Part shown: one piece after another, positions 9,772-24,700 of the stretch
How positions within the stretch are numbered: position 1 is the stretch's first letter
Layout of the letters: every line of letters begins with the position of its first letter
Origin: Aurelia coerulea
Taxonomy: Eukaryota; Cnidaria; Scyphozoa; Semaeostomeae; Ulmaridae
DNA: 64,000 bases
Reading direction: 5' to 3'
NCBI GenBank assembly: GCA_039566865.1
Contig: CM076943.1
Coordinates: forward strand, 14,680,001-14,744,000
Notes under the pieces: generated by a model
What the model was told of the DNA's origin: nothing
Database searches by the model: none
Seen by the model: only the letters and a program-made list of their open reading frames with translations
Translations under genes and position numbers: made by a program

Positions 9772-12700
9772 CTGAAATAGGAGGGAAAACATAAACAGAG
9801 TTGGGAAAAATAGGAGACAGAAAACATTCCATTCCTTCTTGGGAGTATCAAGAATGCGTTCTTTTATTCAGTAATATCGCCTCCAAAATAAAACAGGTTA
9901 CAGTATATGTCATTATTCAATCGTTTTTGCTTAGCTTTCTGTAGTTGTATGTTTAATTGTAATCCAGTTCCATGTTTCATATAATGGTCAAGGGGGAGCA
10001 GGGATGTACCCAGGAATTCGAGGGGGGAGGCAATCGATGGTTGTTCTCCTTAATGAATAGTGTCTGACGATAAAGTGGTGTCTGACGATAAAGACACATG
10101 GTGTCTGACGATAACGACAAAGAGTCGTTTCAAATAATCAATGAAAAGGGATGGAGCCGCGGCTCCCAGGGCTCCAACCTGGGTACGTCCTTGTAGGGGA
10201 GTCATTGTCTGCTCGCTGCAGTATCGTCCTTGCTGTGCTACAGAGTGGTCCATGGGGTTCATATGTAGTTTCTTGAGTAATTCATTATTGTAAATCATTT
10301 AATTGAACACTGGGTGAGTCAGTAAAAACAATCCCCGTTTGAAAGGCCAATGCTCCCTGGATATCAAGACGATATTACTGGCAAATGCAATATTTAACGA
10401 TACGTATGTTAAAATCCATTAAAAATTCGCATGACTGAAATCGGCCTCTCCGTTCTGAAATTATGAAGGAATGTCCCTTCCAAATAGGCCTATAATCAAG
10501 ACTAAGTTTTCCTAATATTCCTGCCCTCCCCGGGGGGGGGGGGGGGACATAACATGTTCAGGGTACTGGTATGTGCCGTCCATATGGGTGGGTTCGAGAA
10601 AATCCTTCAGTTCAGAAACGAGTAGCCGATTTCAGTCAGGTAGATTTATAAACGTATTTGAACATGTCTGCTATTGAATGATATGCTTGCCAATATCATT
10701 GTCTTGATATGCAGGAAGCAATTGCCTTTTGAACAGGAATTTTTGGCTCAACCGATGGCAAATGCAAAAGGCAAGCGATCAGTAACCACTCAGTAACTCT
10801 GCTGGAATGAAGACAAGTTTTGAGCACAAAGTTCTTTCCAGAAACATAACAACATAACCAAGATGGCTCCAATCAGGGATAAATTATTTATCCCTGGCTC
10901 CAATACTCACCTCGTGCGCTCACCAGGGACATCCTCTGACAAGACAAAGCTTCTCTCAAATAGCATCATCTTGTCGTTTGCCATTCTTACTGCAAGAGCA
11001 CTAGAAATGAATCAAAAGAGATCTAAAGAGCCATTTTCATACAGGGTCCGTTGTGGGCGCGCTGCATTTTTAGACTTTTGGCCTAAGTGGAAAACATGGA
11101 TTCACAGGTTGAACCATAGTTAACTATGGTTGAACTGATTAGAAAGGTTCGACTTTGGCTGACTTTTCTAGCGGTTCCACTGCTGCAGCGTCGATCCACT
11201 TTCCACATTTTCCATTTTTGCCAAATTTGATCAATTATAGACAGTTTAAACTTGCAGCGTGCCCACAAAATACACGAGGTGACAGTGGTTCTGTGAAGGG
11301 TTTGTGCTAGGTTTAACGATTACATTTGCAAAGGCAAAAATACTTGAGAAGATCTCATTGGAATCAGAGTTGCAAACGCACCATGAAACATACATAGCAA
11401 AATTTTTCATAGTGTAAATGTCAGCCCAAGTGGCAGTTGCGAATAGAGTTGTCCTTGAACCATTCATTGAATCGACCAGCGGCTAAATTGATACACGTAT
11501 TGAAACTGCAGCTCCTTCAACCACAGTTAATTTTGGTTTTATTTTTCATCTGTCATTTGATTCTTTTCAAATTTTTGCTGCTGTCTTTTGCTTAAGTTTA
11601 AAGGCAGTCTGTCACGCAGATAACAGAGGACTGGGTGCTAGCACATATGTAAAATAGAACTACTGAATACTGAAAATGATCAGCCCTGCTTTACACTCTT
11701 TTCTTTTTATAAGAATAATGTTTATAAGAATATTCAGGCTCAGAATCCTCCAATTTTTAAGAATAGTATAAGAATATTGCCAGCCTCAGCTGGCATATTT
11801 GTGTCTCATTTTTCAGCAGTTGCCTGTTTTATGATGTTCATAACAGAGAATCGCATGACTGACATAAATACTTTAAGAATATGTTCAGGCTCAAAACGAA
11901 AATTTCTTAAGAATATTGAGGCTGGACAAAATTTATAGTATTCTTATAAAAAAAAGAGTGTATTTTCAAATGCTTTATCATAGGACATTGTCTTGAGCAT
12001 TGACTGTTGTAGACAAACAGATGCTTGACCGGCTGCCTTTCAAGAAGTTTAGCTAACATAATACCCTGTATCGTCGCACTAACCAGGTTAACTTTCATCA
12101 ATCAAATGCTTTCGATATTTTGGACGGACCAAAAACGACCAAAAATTTCTTAAGAAATATCGACGCTGGACAAAAGAGTGTACATAGTAATGTACATAAG
12201 ATTTTCGTTTGAATGTTGTTATGGCGATATGGCGATATAAAAAAGTGGCAGTGAAGTGTAGGCAAAACAGATCTATGAATAAATAAACAATGAATAATAA
12301 CAATGTTTATATGAGCGTAACCTCTTCAACACACTAAGTGCTGTTATCAACGAGTCGAGAGTCCTGTAAACAAGGAGTAAATAGATGATTTATTTAATAA
12401 AGTCTTCTACTCACTCTTTCTTGTCAATCAAAAGCAGTTTGTTTGTGAACGTTTTCATTGCTTTTTCCAAATCGTTGCAGATTTGTCGCAGAAGCCCTGA
12501 AAATGCATTTCAAAATACTGTGTCAGAAAAATATCCAATAAAAAGTAGACTTTCCCCAAGTCTATGAAAGATAGACTTATTAAAGTTGACGAAAAATACT
12601 TAAGGCAAGTCTAGTAAAAAAGGTGAAATAATACCCGATGAGTGGTGGGCTAGCAATGGCTTCGAATCATTGCAAAATTATACCGTATACGCTGCGTAGT

Positions 12701-15700
12701 GGCAATAATTGTGAATCATGTTTAAAGGCTTGGCTTTTCCTAGCTTCCCTTCAGTCCTTGGTTTGACTTGAAAACGGTTGACGCACCTAACCCACCCTCG
12801 GGAGGGAGGGACAAGGCTGCTGTCCTTGTCCCATCAAATCTAAACCTTTCACAAAAAACAGACAAACAGGGAAGCATTTCAATTGTCACAGCTTACGTCC
12901 ACAAAGCTATTACGACTGGCATTGCAAGTACGTCCACAGACCTATTACGACTAGTATTCTGAAAGAGTTTAGACAGATTAGCAAAGATGATCAAAGCTTA
13001 CCTTGGGGTAAGTTGGGCCTAAGCTACTTGAGGAGCCATTTTGGTATCCAATAAACAATCAAAAGTTTCCAGGCAACAGTGCAATCATCACATAACAACG
13101 TTTGTTACGTCAGATTGATTTTCGAGCAAGTATAAAAGTCGAAAGCAACAATTTTCTGCCCTTTGCGATTTGATCAAGTTGAAGTTCAGACGTATAATCC
13201 ATTGCGAAAAAATTGCAGCTAAACCAAGTTTTTACGAGTGTTTACGAGTGAGAAATTGACGTGTTTACGAAAGAAGGACGATCTCCGAACATTGCATTCG
13301 AAAGATGGCGAATATCGTTTGGAATTATAGCTTCGATTCTGAGGTAGGTGATTCGATCTTTTGTTTTTCATTGAATTTGGAGTCGCCTTTGAAGTTCAAG
13401 TTGAGCGAAATCGCTAAATTACCTCTGGAACTTTTGGACCTTTTGCTTACCGACTTACCTATTAATGAAGTGGAGCGACTGCAGTTTAGTGGGCGGTGCT
13501 AAGTGTCATATTCCTTTTACAAATATTGAACAAAACAAACCCCAACCTTACTTACTCTAACAATACCCTAATTAACACTAACTTACCCCAAGCCAGGGGA
13601 CAAGTGCAGTTTAGCGGCCGGCGCTAAATGTCATATTTCAACCCTAACCCTATTAACCCTAACCTTAACCATAACCCAGTAATTAACCCTTACCCTAACC
13701 CTAACTTACCCTAACTAATGCTAAATTACGCAGAAAACCTTTTTCTGAAACCAACCGTACCGTATGACATATAACAACACAACATTCGAATTCCGCCCGC
13801 TACACTGCACTCTAGCCCCAAAGATTTCCATTTATGTAGCTAAACAAGTTTGCATGTTAATATTATACAAGAACTATATCGAACTTGTGTATTTGACTCG
13901 TGAAATTGTCTGTTGATTTTTCAAAATATGGGATAAAGAACTAAAAAGCTATCGTTTATATCCTTGTCATTTGATTTTATGAATAAGTCCCCCACCCCAT
14001 CTCTCTCTTTATGAATAGCACCACAGCCACAGTAATCTGTTTTATTTCTTACAGCTTGCCACCGACCATATCTGGTTTCATGCCAAAAATGAAAGTGACA
14101 GTTTGCTACTTATGCATGACAAGATATCAAAGCAAATAGGTAAGTAATTTCTCGTTTTGTTGCATGAATCATTATTTGAAGGAAAAATAGGCCATAGTGC
14201 AATCGTAACCAGAAAAACCTAAACCCGATCAGTTTTTGCACACTATACTTTAGCTGTGTTAGAATAGCCCACTTCACAGAAAGAAGAGGATCATGGGTAA
14301 GTAGGGCAAAATTTGATTCTTCGAACGCATGTTTCAACAAAATATTTCATTTCTTTCATCTCGGCGTACTATCCAGTTCTTGCTCTTATTCGCTCAAACT
14401 TTTATCAAACTTCATGCAAATAACACAGCACTGACCTGGAACATAGAGCTTTGCATTTTCAGTTTCCTTTTCTGTATGGACTTCGCTAAATTGATGTCCT
14501 TCCTTTACAAACTGCGGTCTTCTTCGTGATTGACACTCAATCCCAAGTCTTCACTAGTAGACCCCTGCCCCTCTTTTCGATTGCTAGAACCATATACAAC
14601 ACAGCATACGCTTGATTTTCAAAATGAAGGCCCCTCATACCCTTGTTTCAAATTCCAAAAAGTCGAAGAATCAAATTTTTCCCTACTTACCCATGATCCT
14701 TTTCTTTCTGTGAAGTGGTCTATTGGCAAAGACATGAGCTTTTGAATCATGTGAAACATATTGAACACTACAAGAAGCAATTGAGGTCGTGCAGGAATAA
14801 ACCACTCTTAAGGCTGGTTCCCATCTCTCTACGCAATGAACTATAATCGCTTTCGAATCGCTTTCTTGACCGCCAATCTTTCAAATGAGATGAAAGTTCA
14901 TTTTGCACTGGAAAAGACTTTTGACTGCGAAGCCTAATTTTGGCGACCAGAAAGGTTAGACTCAGGGAAAGGTAGCCCACAGAGAAAACATTGCTAAACT
15001 TTAAAAGGTCGTACCAGGCGTGTGCAGATTATGTCTATGAATTACCGTAATTTAATACATGATAATATATTTGGTACGTGTAATACCATCAAAATTAAAC
15101 GACAATATAATGAATAAATAATAGGTACTAGGAGAAAAACGGACAGAAAAAACAGACAGATTTTTCAGCACACCGAGGCCTTTCAAACTTACGTTATCAT
15201 CAGAGTGTGTAGACGGATGAATGAATGAATGTGTAAAGCACCAAACAATCTCGCAGATGTAAAAAGCATCACGTTTCGAGCATATAGTCCTTGTATAGCA
15301 TATAGACTTGCTCCAAGTCTGTTCAGTGGACTATCAGCATTAAAAGAATAGAATTACTCCTGCGGTGGGGGGGGGCATAAGCTCCTTCGCAGCGTCACCT
15401 TAATAGCTTACACCCCCGCAGGAGTAATTATATTCTTTTAATGGTGATAGTCCACTGAATAGTCTTGGAGCAAGTCTATTGTCAAGTCAGTCTGTAATCA
15501 GTTCGAAACCTCTTGTTTTCTACATCTACCACGGGCTGCAGGGAACTCTGAATTAAAAATTAGATTTTCGTGTGATAACTTTCCGTTTGAGTGGCATAAT
15601 GGCTTTAGGCCACGCCAATCTGCCACTCGCGGGGATTAAGAATAAGATTGCCACTCGGAACACCAGAACATAAGTAATGAACAGGGAAAACACGATGTTT

Positions 15701-18700
15701 TGTAAAAAAAAGTCTTATTTTCAATTCAGAGTTTGCTACAGGTCGCGCATCTACGCTATTTTTTGGTACTTAATCATGTATTTATATATTGTCGATGAAT
15801 TACCGAAATGATTATTGGTTGCAGATATTTAGAAAGTAAATACTCCTTTTAACAGATTACCTGTTTTCAAGAATCACGTATCTTATTGATATCAAAGATG
15901 AACGGAATGGAAACACGATTCTGAATAGTCTGATGAGAGAAGCCTATCGAAAAAATTGCTTTTATCAGGTATGCTCAGAAAAATTTCTAATTGTATTGTA
16001 ATACATTGTGTAGTATTGCATCGTCTCGTATTGTATTGTATTGTATTGTATTGTATTATATTGTATCGTTGCATTGTATTGCAATGTATTGTATTGTATT
16101 GTATTGCATTGCATTGCATTGTATTGTATTGTATTGTATTGTATTGTATTGTATTGTATTGTATTGTATCGTATTGTATTGTACAGTAAGTCAAAGACAG
16201 AGAGGCATTTAGTTTCATTAGTAAAATACCGGTGGGTGCAATATTAATGTAGCCTGCCTGCAGCCTTAATATTTTGAGGCTGCAAGCAGGTCATGTTAAT
16301 GAAAATATGCCACCACGCTCATCTATGCTTTTGCTGAGAAAGGGGTATATTTGAAACAAAATCCTAGGACCTAGAATCTCAAAATTGGAGGTATTTTTCT
16401 TAAAAGTCTCCTAGATTGTTCAAAAAGGGTATGTTACATGATGTTCATGTGTTATTGAGAATATCCCAAATATATTAAAATGCTGATGAATTCAACACCC
16501 TAGAATATAGTGAATTCTACCAGGCCCGAAAACCATTGGAGAACCTGAGTTTTACAGGATTCTACTGTTTTCCAATTAAGGGAAAGGTAATAATCTCCAA
16601 CATTCCCAAACCTTTCTCCCATAACCAGACTTTATACTAATAATTCCTTTTTTCACTATTGAATTGCACCCACCGGGAGTCAAATATTTCTCCTTGCTTC
16701 TAGATCATCATCATGTTTCCTATTTCGCGGGCTCCTCCGCATTAGGCATCTCCTGCACACACCTCTCCACTATTCTTCTCCAGTTTTTTCTGTCTTGTGC
16801 TATTTCTACTATATTACTTGTGTCAATGTTTATTCTTTCTAAATCTTTATGCACTTGTTTTATCCAAGTTTGTTTTTGTCCTCCTCTTGGTCTTTTGGTT
16901 GTTCTGTTGAACTCTGCTAAAGCTATTTTACATGGGGTATCTTCAGGTAACCTAAGTGCATGCCCATACCATCTGATTTGACTTTTGGTTACGGTGTTGC
17001 TCCATTCCTCGTATTCTTCTATTCATGCTTCTAGAGAATATTTTGAAGACTATCTTTGTATAGCAATGCCTGTGGCGCTGCATTAACCCTCTTTCGTACT
17101 GCTTCGAGTAACCAAAATAGCTTCAAAATACTTCACAACATCGGACAGAAGTTAAACACATATTTAAAATGCCTTAGAAAATTTAAGTGTTACTCAATGT
17201 CAAATAGTTACCTCAATTACTTATTCAATTGTTCATGGATAATTTAAGACACTCTGTAACGAGACATATTTTTAGTGATATTCATTAATCATTCTGTGTA
17301 TTTAGGGTTCTTTTGTGACAATGAACCTTCTTTGATGGTCTAAACCAGTTGCTACACATCCAGGAAGAATTCCGGCGGAAATCGAAAAGATCAGCGTTAA
17401 ATCCTCCTGGATAAATTTCCGAATAAAGTATTTCTTGAAAGCTTTCCAGCAAATTTGCAAAATTTTTTGAGAAATACCGGGTGCGCCAAAATAAACTATG
17501 CACGTTTGGCAGGCGGCAGGCCACAATAAGTCGTACACTGGACCGATTTTGAAGGTTTATGACTTAATCTTTAGCAGAAAGCCTGAATTAGATTCTAGGA
17601 CTTTTGCACATTTTTCCGTTTTCAATTTTTAGAGTAAGAAGCGAGTTTCTTAAGATTTCCGTTTTCGAAAACATTGAAAACGATTGAAAACGTCGATCGA
17701 ATTCTAAAAGACTCCACATGAATGAACAAAGAGACAAAGTTTTCAGGGGGATTTGCGGGCTTAATACGAACTCTCGTACAACAGATTACAATTGGTTGAT
17801 TTCTAAATCGCAAATCACCACGAACAAGTTTTCTCTTTGTCCATCCATGTCGATTCTTTAGAAAACTTGATCAATGTTTTTTTATCGTTTTCATTGTTGT
17901 CGAAAACTAACATTTTAGGAAACTCGCTTCTAGCTCTAAAAACTGACAATGAAAAAATTTGCAAAAAAAACCCAGTGTCTAATTCAGGCCTTCTGCTAAC
18001 AATTAAGTCATAAATCTTCAAAATCGGTCCAGTGTACGATTTATTGTGGCCTGCCAAACGTGCATAGTTTATTTTGGCGCACCCGGTAGTCATTCAAAAT
18101 AGCGGGCGTCCCAAAATGATGTATTGACATGTGCAGAGCCGTACATCATGAACCCTGCACAAATTTGAATTAAATACCTATCATTTTGAAGAAAAAAGGC
18201 TAACTTAGATGGACAACTTAATTTCATTAAAACCAATCACATCATTCTAGAGTTCAGGGCAATTTTATTTGGAAGCAATAATTTGAAAAGTTTCGAGAGA
18301 AGCTAAAATATTTCAATCAAATTGCGTCCCATTTTCATCTATTAGAAGATGAAAATTGCTCAATTATCTTGTGGGGAAGTTGAATAAGCAGCTGAAATAT
18401 AAAATGCACATATTTTTCCTTCGAATTTGCTGCTGGGAGGATTAGCATGCTTGATTTCGTCTTTTGAGGCTGAAACGTTGGAAAATGTCATGGAAATGTT
18501 TATGTTTATTCCCATTTTCATCTATTAGAAAATGAAAATTGCTCAATTATCTTCTGAGGAAGTTGCAGAAGCAGCTGAAATGTAAGATGCACATATATGT
18601 CCTTCGATTTTGCTCCTTGGAGGATTAGCATGCACACTTTCATTTTTGAAGCTGAAACTTTTGGAAAACGTTATGGAAATATTTAATTCTCTTTCATATA

Positions 18701-21700
18701 AGTTAAAAAACTGGCAAGCAAAGTAATTCATAATTCTATCATGATAAGACAGATTGCAGTGAAATGAATTTCTGTGCATGCGTTTGGCTTTTTGCTACAA
18801 AATTATTGGTATCAGATTCAAATTGGTCGAACATTCAGGATAGTAAACTTTGCCAAACACCGTCCGATCTTTCATTTTGGGACATCCGGTATACAGTAGA
18901 TGAAGAATTTGTAAACCTGAAGTATTCTTTTAACAGTCAAACTTTATAACCATTACAAATAAATCAGGGGATAGATGAAGACTGTATAAACCAGAAGTAT
19001 GAAACAGTGAAATTGAACGTCATTAAAAGTAATGCAGGAGAATATCGCTTACCTAACGGCCAAGGATTGGTCTTGTAGGGGTTGGTATGCACTAATGACA
19101 TACGAGGCCCAATCCATTGTATGTCAAAATCTAACCAAAAAAATCTCAAATCAATTTGCTTAAATCTAATTACTAGATTTAAAAATGTGTACATATTTTT
19201 CTGTAGATTAAAGAACGAATCGACCACATTCTCGAAGATCTAACCAGCTTGTACACAAGTGTAAGTTGACGTAAATATCATATGCTATTCTAATTTACAT
19301 TTGAATGGAGGAAGCGGTCATGTTGCAACCATACAATAACCTTTTCAATTATTTTTGCATCGTTACAGTTGAAACATTATTTAATTTTGGATTTAGATTG
19401 ATAAATAAAGTTATATCGGTTGATTAGTTTATCAACATAGGGCTCAAATCATTAAAAAGGTCGGTGTAAAATTCTATTACAACATCATATGAAATGAAAT
19501 AATGGCTTGGAAGGAACTAAAGGTGTTTTGCTGTAAATCTGCCATGGAAATTTATTGATATCTTGATTAGCTTCAAAATGGCGTCATTTATGAATTTTGA
19601 GGCTACGACGTCATCAAATTTCTACATCATAAACCAGAAAAGTTACAGAGTTCTGATTTCCGTCATATTGTAGAGCTTCATACATAAACTATGGTTTCCT
19701 TGCAGGTTATATCATTTTTTCTCTATTGGTTTGGGATTTACAATGATTTAATTTTTTTCAAAATTTTCCATGAATTTTTCCCAAATAACTAAATTGCCGC
19801 CATCTTGAAGATAAACCAAAATATCAAAAAATTTCCATGGCAGAATTACAGCAAAGTACCATAAGTTCCTGTCAAACCATTCAATTCAAAGACAAATGTC
19901 ATAAAATATTGCATCCAACTTTTTAAAGATTTGAAAGATTTGAGCCCTATGCTCAGTTTATCAATTTTTCCATTTCGCATGCAACACACGTGACTTGGCT
20001 ACCCTAGGTTTCGCGCTGTCTCATGCAGCTAGGCTATTTAAATCTGTATATTTACTAATTAGCTGCATAAATCCCTTCGTCTGCAATCACTTATCGGATT
20101 TATCAGAGTGTCTATCAAAAGAAACTGAAGCAATTGCTACAAATGCTATCCTTGTTTACTCCTAGCCAGATCATCAAAAGTGTTGTGTTAATATTTTGTA
20201 TACTTTTGCTTATACTTTTGACATTTTCCTTATGTATTATCAATCGTTTTCTAGGTCACAAGCAGACCAGTAGCATTAGATGTTCTTGTTCAAGGAGAAG
20301 CCATTAAAGAAATAATGAATGTTTGGGATGAATTCTTCTTTGCCTGTGCTCAGATGGTAAGTTAGCTTTGATATTTTCTCTAATAGGAAAATTCGGTCTT
20401 GATTGTAGGCCTGTTTTGAAAGCTTCTTCAAGGGGATCACTGCAGAAAATATCTAATAATTTCAGAAAATAGTATGTAGTCACTTCCAATCAGGTAAATT
20501 TTGAATAGACCTGAACATGTCTGCCATTAAATGATATATTTGCCAATAAAATCTATCAAAAGGGCTCCGTCGTCAAAATGTAAACAAAACGATGATTTTT
20601 GCAGTTTGTTGAAAGGTGATATCCCACAGGATTTTCATATTTTTTCAAAATGAAAGTTGTTGTTTGGACATAAATCATTGTACTTCATTAAGAAACAAAC
20701 CAAACATTCATATCTTCTACGATTGCTCGGATATAAGTGGATTTTTAACGGTCACCTTTTGGTGAAGCCACCAAACAAACTGCAGAAAATAATGGATGAA
20801 CAATGGATAATTGGTGACACGTGTGACTTTACGGATTTGTTTACTGTTTGGCGACGGAGCCCCTTTTATATCCGGAGAGCAGTTGTCCTTTAAGCAGGGA
20901 TTGCTTTTTTGGACTCACCTAGTAGGTACTGAGTCTTCGGCGGTTAAAGATTGATTTTCTTCTCATTATTCCTCTACAGAAAGCAATGAGCTTCGTCTAT
21001 GAGCAGCAGACGATTATCAAGCTTTACAAGCAAGCACGTGAAAGTTCAAGAAAAAGCGAGAAATCTTTGAGGCAAATACAAAGAAAACTCAATGCTCAAC
21101 TCATTACATGTTCATCGAAAACAGGCAATGATTACAGACAATGCATCAAAACGAATAGATCATTGTTTGGGCTCGAGACACTTAAATGTGAGAAATCCGT
21201 ATCTGCAGCAGAGAAAGTTGTTGTTATTGCTAGTGGTAGTGCGAGAACTGCTTACGGACAAAATATGAAGAGATGTGGTGATGATCACGTGATCAGATTT
21301 AAACATCCTTCAAATAATGAAAGCAAAATTCCTAAGCTATGCAAACCAGTAAACAATACTGCTGTGAAACAACGAATTGCAAATAGGTCTGCAAAATTGC
21401 TCAGTAGCTTTCCCAACGCAAATCAAGGCAGTCATAATTCAGGGCAGTGTTCTACTGCTCCAAAAAGGGAGACTGAACAAAATCTGCAATTGCAACCGAC
21501 AGCCAGCAATAAAGAGGAAATTTCGAAGAGATGTAGCAAATCAGTCAATCGTAAACATCCTTCGAAAGGTATCATTGAAATTCCTATGCAATCTAAGCCA
21601 GGGAAAAAGCATAGGACTGCTCAAAAGTCGGTCTCTACGGGTTTCAACACAGACGTCACAAGAGAGGACAATAGCAATAAAAAGTCTATTATAAAACAGA

Positions 21701-24700
21701 AAAATAGCAAAAACGAAACCGTTGTAAGAAGAGATTATAACAACAATCATGTCATTGTTATAGAGGACAATTGTAATAATAAGGCAATTGTGAAAGGAGA
21801 CAATATCAATAATAATGCTATTGTAAAAGGGGGCAATGGCTACAATAAGAATGATAGATGTAAACAGAGCCTATTTAGTGCTGCAGATCATTGCTATACC
21901 AAATGTCTCAAATCAGATACAATTCCACCAAAAATAGGTGACAATGCCAAAACTTCGACAGACGTGGACAAAGTTTATGATACAGGCAAACTAAATTCGC
22001 AAATGGAATTAAAAGTAGAGGGCACCAAACTTATTGAGTGTTTATTACAACAAGTCTCTGAAACGGGCCTAAAAAGAAAAAGGGTTGAAGATAGCACTGA
22101 ATGTGCTTATAGCTTACCTCAACATTCATCATATGATTTTGAAGCACCACCAAAAAAATTTAGGCTTGAACAAAGAATAATTTGCGACCAACCAAAGGTT
22201 GGTTATCATTCTGAAATGCTTTCAAATGGGTGTGTAAATTGTAAAGCTAAACAGCAATTTGCGCGATCTCACTCCAAAATTCCACGACCAATTCAAAATC
22301 CAGAGGCCCCTGTTATGTTTGATGTTATTAGTTATTTGAAAGGAATGGTGAGTGAAGCCTTATGATGAAGTAATTAGACAACGAATTTGGGCCACGAGAA
22401 CTTCTGTCAGCGAAATATGAACGGTACCATTTTATTACGTTCTTATGGCAGAAACTTACAAACGAAATAAAACAAGCAAATTAAATGATCTAATGTTTAT
22501 CGATCGTATGTAATGTTTAGGTAAATATTAATACATTTATAAAGAGCAAATAGTATAATAAACTGGAATATGGCTCCGTAAAACCTTGGGAAACCTTTTT
22601 TGGTAAGGACAATTTGATGGCAAGATATTCTGCCTGAACCTTCAACGGAATGAATTTAGGTAAAGGATTTTTCCAAGGTTTTCTGCGAACCAAATCCGTT
22701 TCTTTTAACCATCAGTTCTATATAACTATTGGTATTAAAATAGAAAATGTTGATTAAATCATAGTTTTAGAAGTAGCGTAGTAAACAAGTAGAAATTGAA
22801 GTTAAAATTGTAGATAAGTTGTTATCGAGGTTAATATGTGTTCTTAGCCTAACTTTGTATCTCCTTGTATCTTACTCTTCCTGTTCCTGTTAAACAAAGT
22901 TTTTCATCGGTTTTAGAAGCACTGTGACTTTGGTGAGATCAAACAAATCAAACAAACGAATTTCGACCGTTCGATTTTCACTAGATTAAACGATATGATC
23001 TCCATAGCTGAGTGTACATTTATGACACACACCAGCAATGCAGGGCACAAAATTGAAGCAACATAGTCGCGCACAGCATTCTCAAATAGCGGGTGTCCCA
23101 AAATGATCTATCAGCCGACACATGAATCTTACCGAAATGTTTGATTCAGCCAACTAATGCTAGACAACAGCCGAGGTGCCCAAGTCGTTGTTCATCCAAT
23201 CGAGGCTTTCTCAGAAAGAGGATTCTTGTAAACAAAGTAGAAATGAGGAACACCGCAAAGCGAAAAAAACAATAGCGAATGTGTTATAATTAAAGGGCTG
23301 ATTATATGAGAGTTTTCAGCCCAGGCTGGAATTTCAGCCCTGTTAGCCAAGGTGACATTGGCGTGCGACTATATGACAAATGCCAGCCCGGGCTGAAATT
23401 TACTGCTAGTGCACCAAAATTGTTACAGGTGTAAAACTTCAAAATGGCTGTAGAATCACTAGATTTCGGCTGAGAACTTTCTCTGCTTTCATCTCAGGGG
23501 CATCTCAGTGGCGTACCCAAGGGGGGAATGGGGGGTCCGGACCCCCCACTTTTCAAAAAGATGGTCCTCGAGATTTGTACAAAAATGCAATAAAATTTGT
23601 ACCTCAGGGGGGGGGGTCAGACAGATCTGTCAGACGGTGGTCTTCGAGATTCTTGAACAGCTAGGAGAGAATGGTTTTGTCTAAGGTTTGGTGGAGCAAT
23701 GTTTTGGGTTTCTAAGAAATGCTTGAACGATGTTGGGAGAGGCATTCTAAGCCAAAGAAGAATGTCTGTTTTCAAAATTTTCCTGTTTTCAAAAGATTCT
23801 TGCAAAGGATGCCATTTACTGACTAAACAACGATGAAGTGGCGACAAGAGGCATTTCCTGAATATCATAAGAACAACTAGAGCCAAATCAATTTTACAGT
23901 AAAGAAGAAAAGCGATTTTGTAATTCGTACTTGATATGTTAGGTATAAATTCTCAATGCAAATTCAACAAAACATCCTGCCTATTTTGTGTTCATTGCAG
24001 TCATGTTTACGATGCAAAATATAAGTAAAAAGGGCGTTTCCCTCATTTTCCGAGAGTCTGAAGGGCGTGGTCACACAATTTTTCCGGGGCTACGCCCCAG
24101 ACCCCCTCACTCCTGAGGTGCTGCGTACGCCTCTGTTTCATCTGCCGCCCTATCTTTGAGAATCTTCGTGTTATTCTGCTTTAGTGCGAAATTGTATCCA
24201 AACTGCGCGAGTGGAAAGGAATTGTTCAGCCCGGGCTGGAAAAAATTGGGATTACATGAGAAATCTCAGCCCGTTTACCCTGACTGAAAATCCTAGCCCG
24301 CCTAGCTCGAGAGAGTCGGTTAGCCAGGCTGAAAACTCTCATATTATGGGCCCCTAATAATGATGAATAAGTTAAATAAGTTGTAATGATAAATAAGTTA
24401 GGTAGTTTTGTTTAGATTCTTTAAAAGAGTATCACTTACCGAGGTCGAAATCTTTTAACTTCACTTTATCCTTGTTTAAGTTCTCGACACGTTCAGCAAG
24501 AAGAATTGCTTTTTTTGCATATGGTCTAACGTTGAACGGCAATATGACACTGTCCGCTATTTTCAAGGTCAGCTGAATGAGTAGCTTTGCAATCGTCTCA
24601 TGATATTTGAAATCAGGATCTAAGAATCTCTTCACCCAGTCGAAGTTATCGTGCATTGTATGGTACAATGGGTATATGAAGTCTCCTGTTGATTCCTGGT

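Noticed and set aside
14712..14810. Helix-like phrase [19 protein letters not shown] on plus strand
   Set aside because: Considered as nested-gene exon 3. Its phase cannot join exon 4 without a stop, and its acceptor lies in a foldback arm. The exon at 15,856 fits instead.
15956..16247. Several overlapping ORFs rich in Tyr-Cys-Ile-Val-Leu on plus and Tyr/Asn on minus
   Set aside because: Translation of the (TATTG)n microsatellite in all frames.
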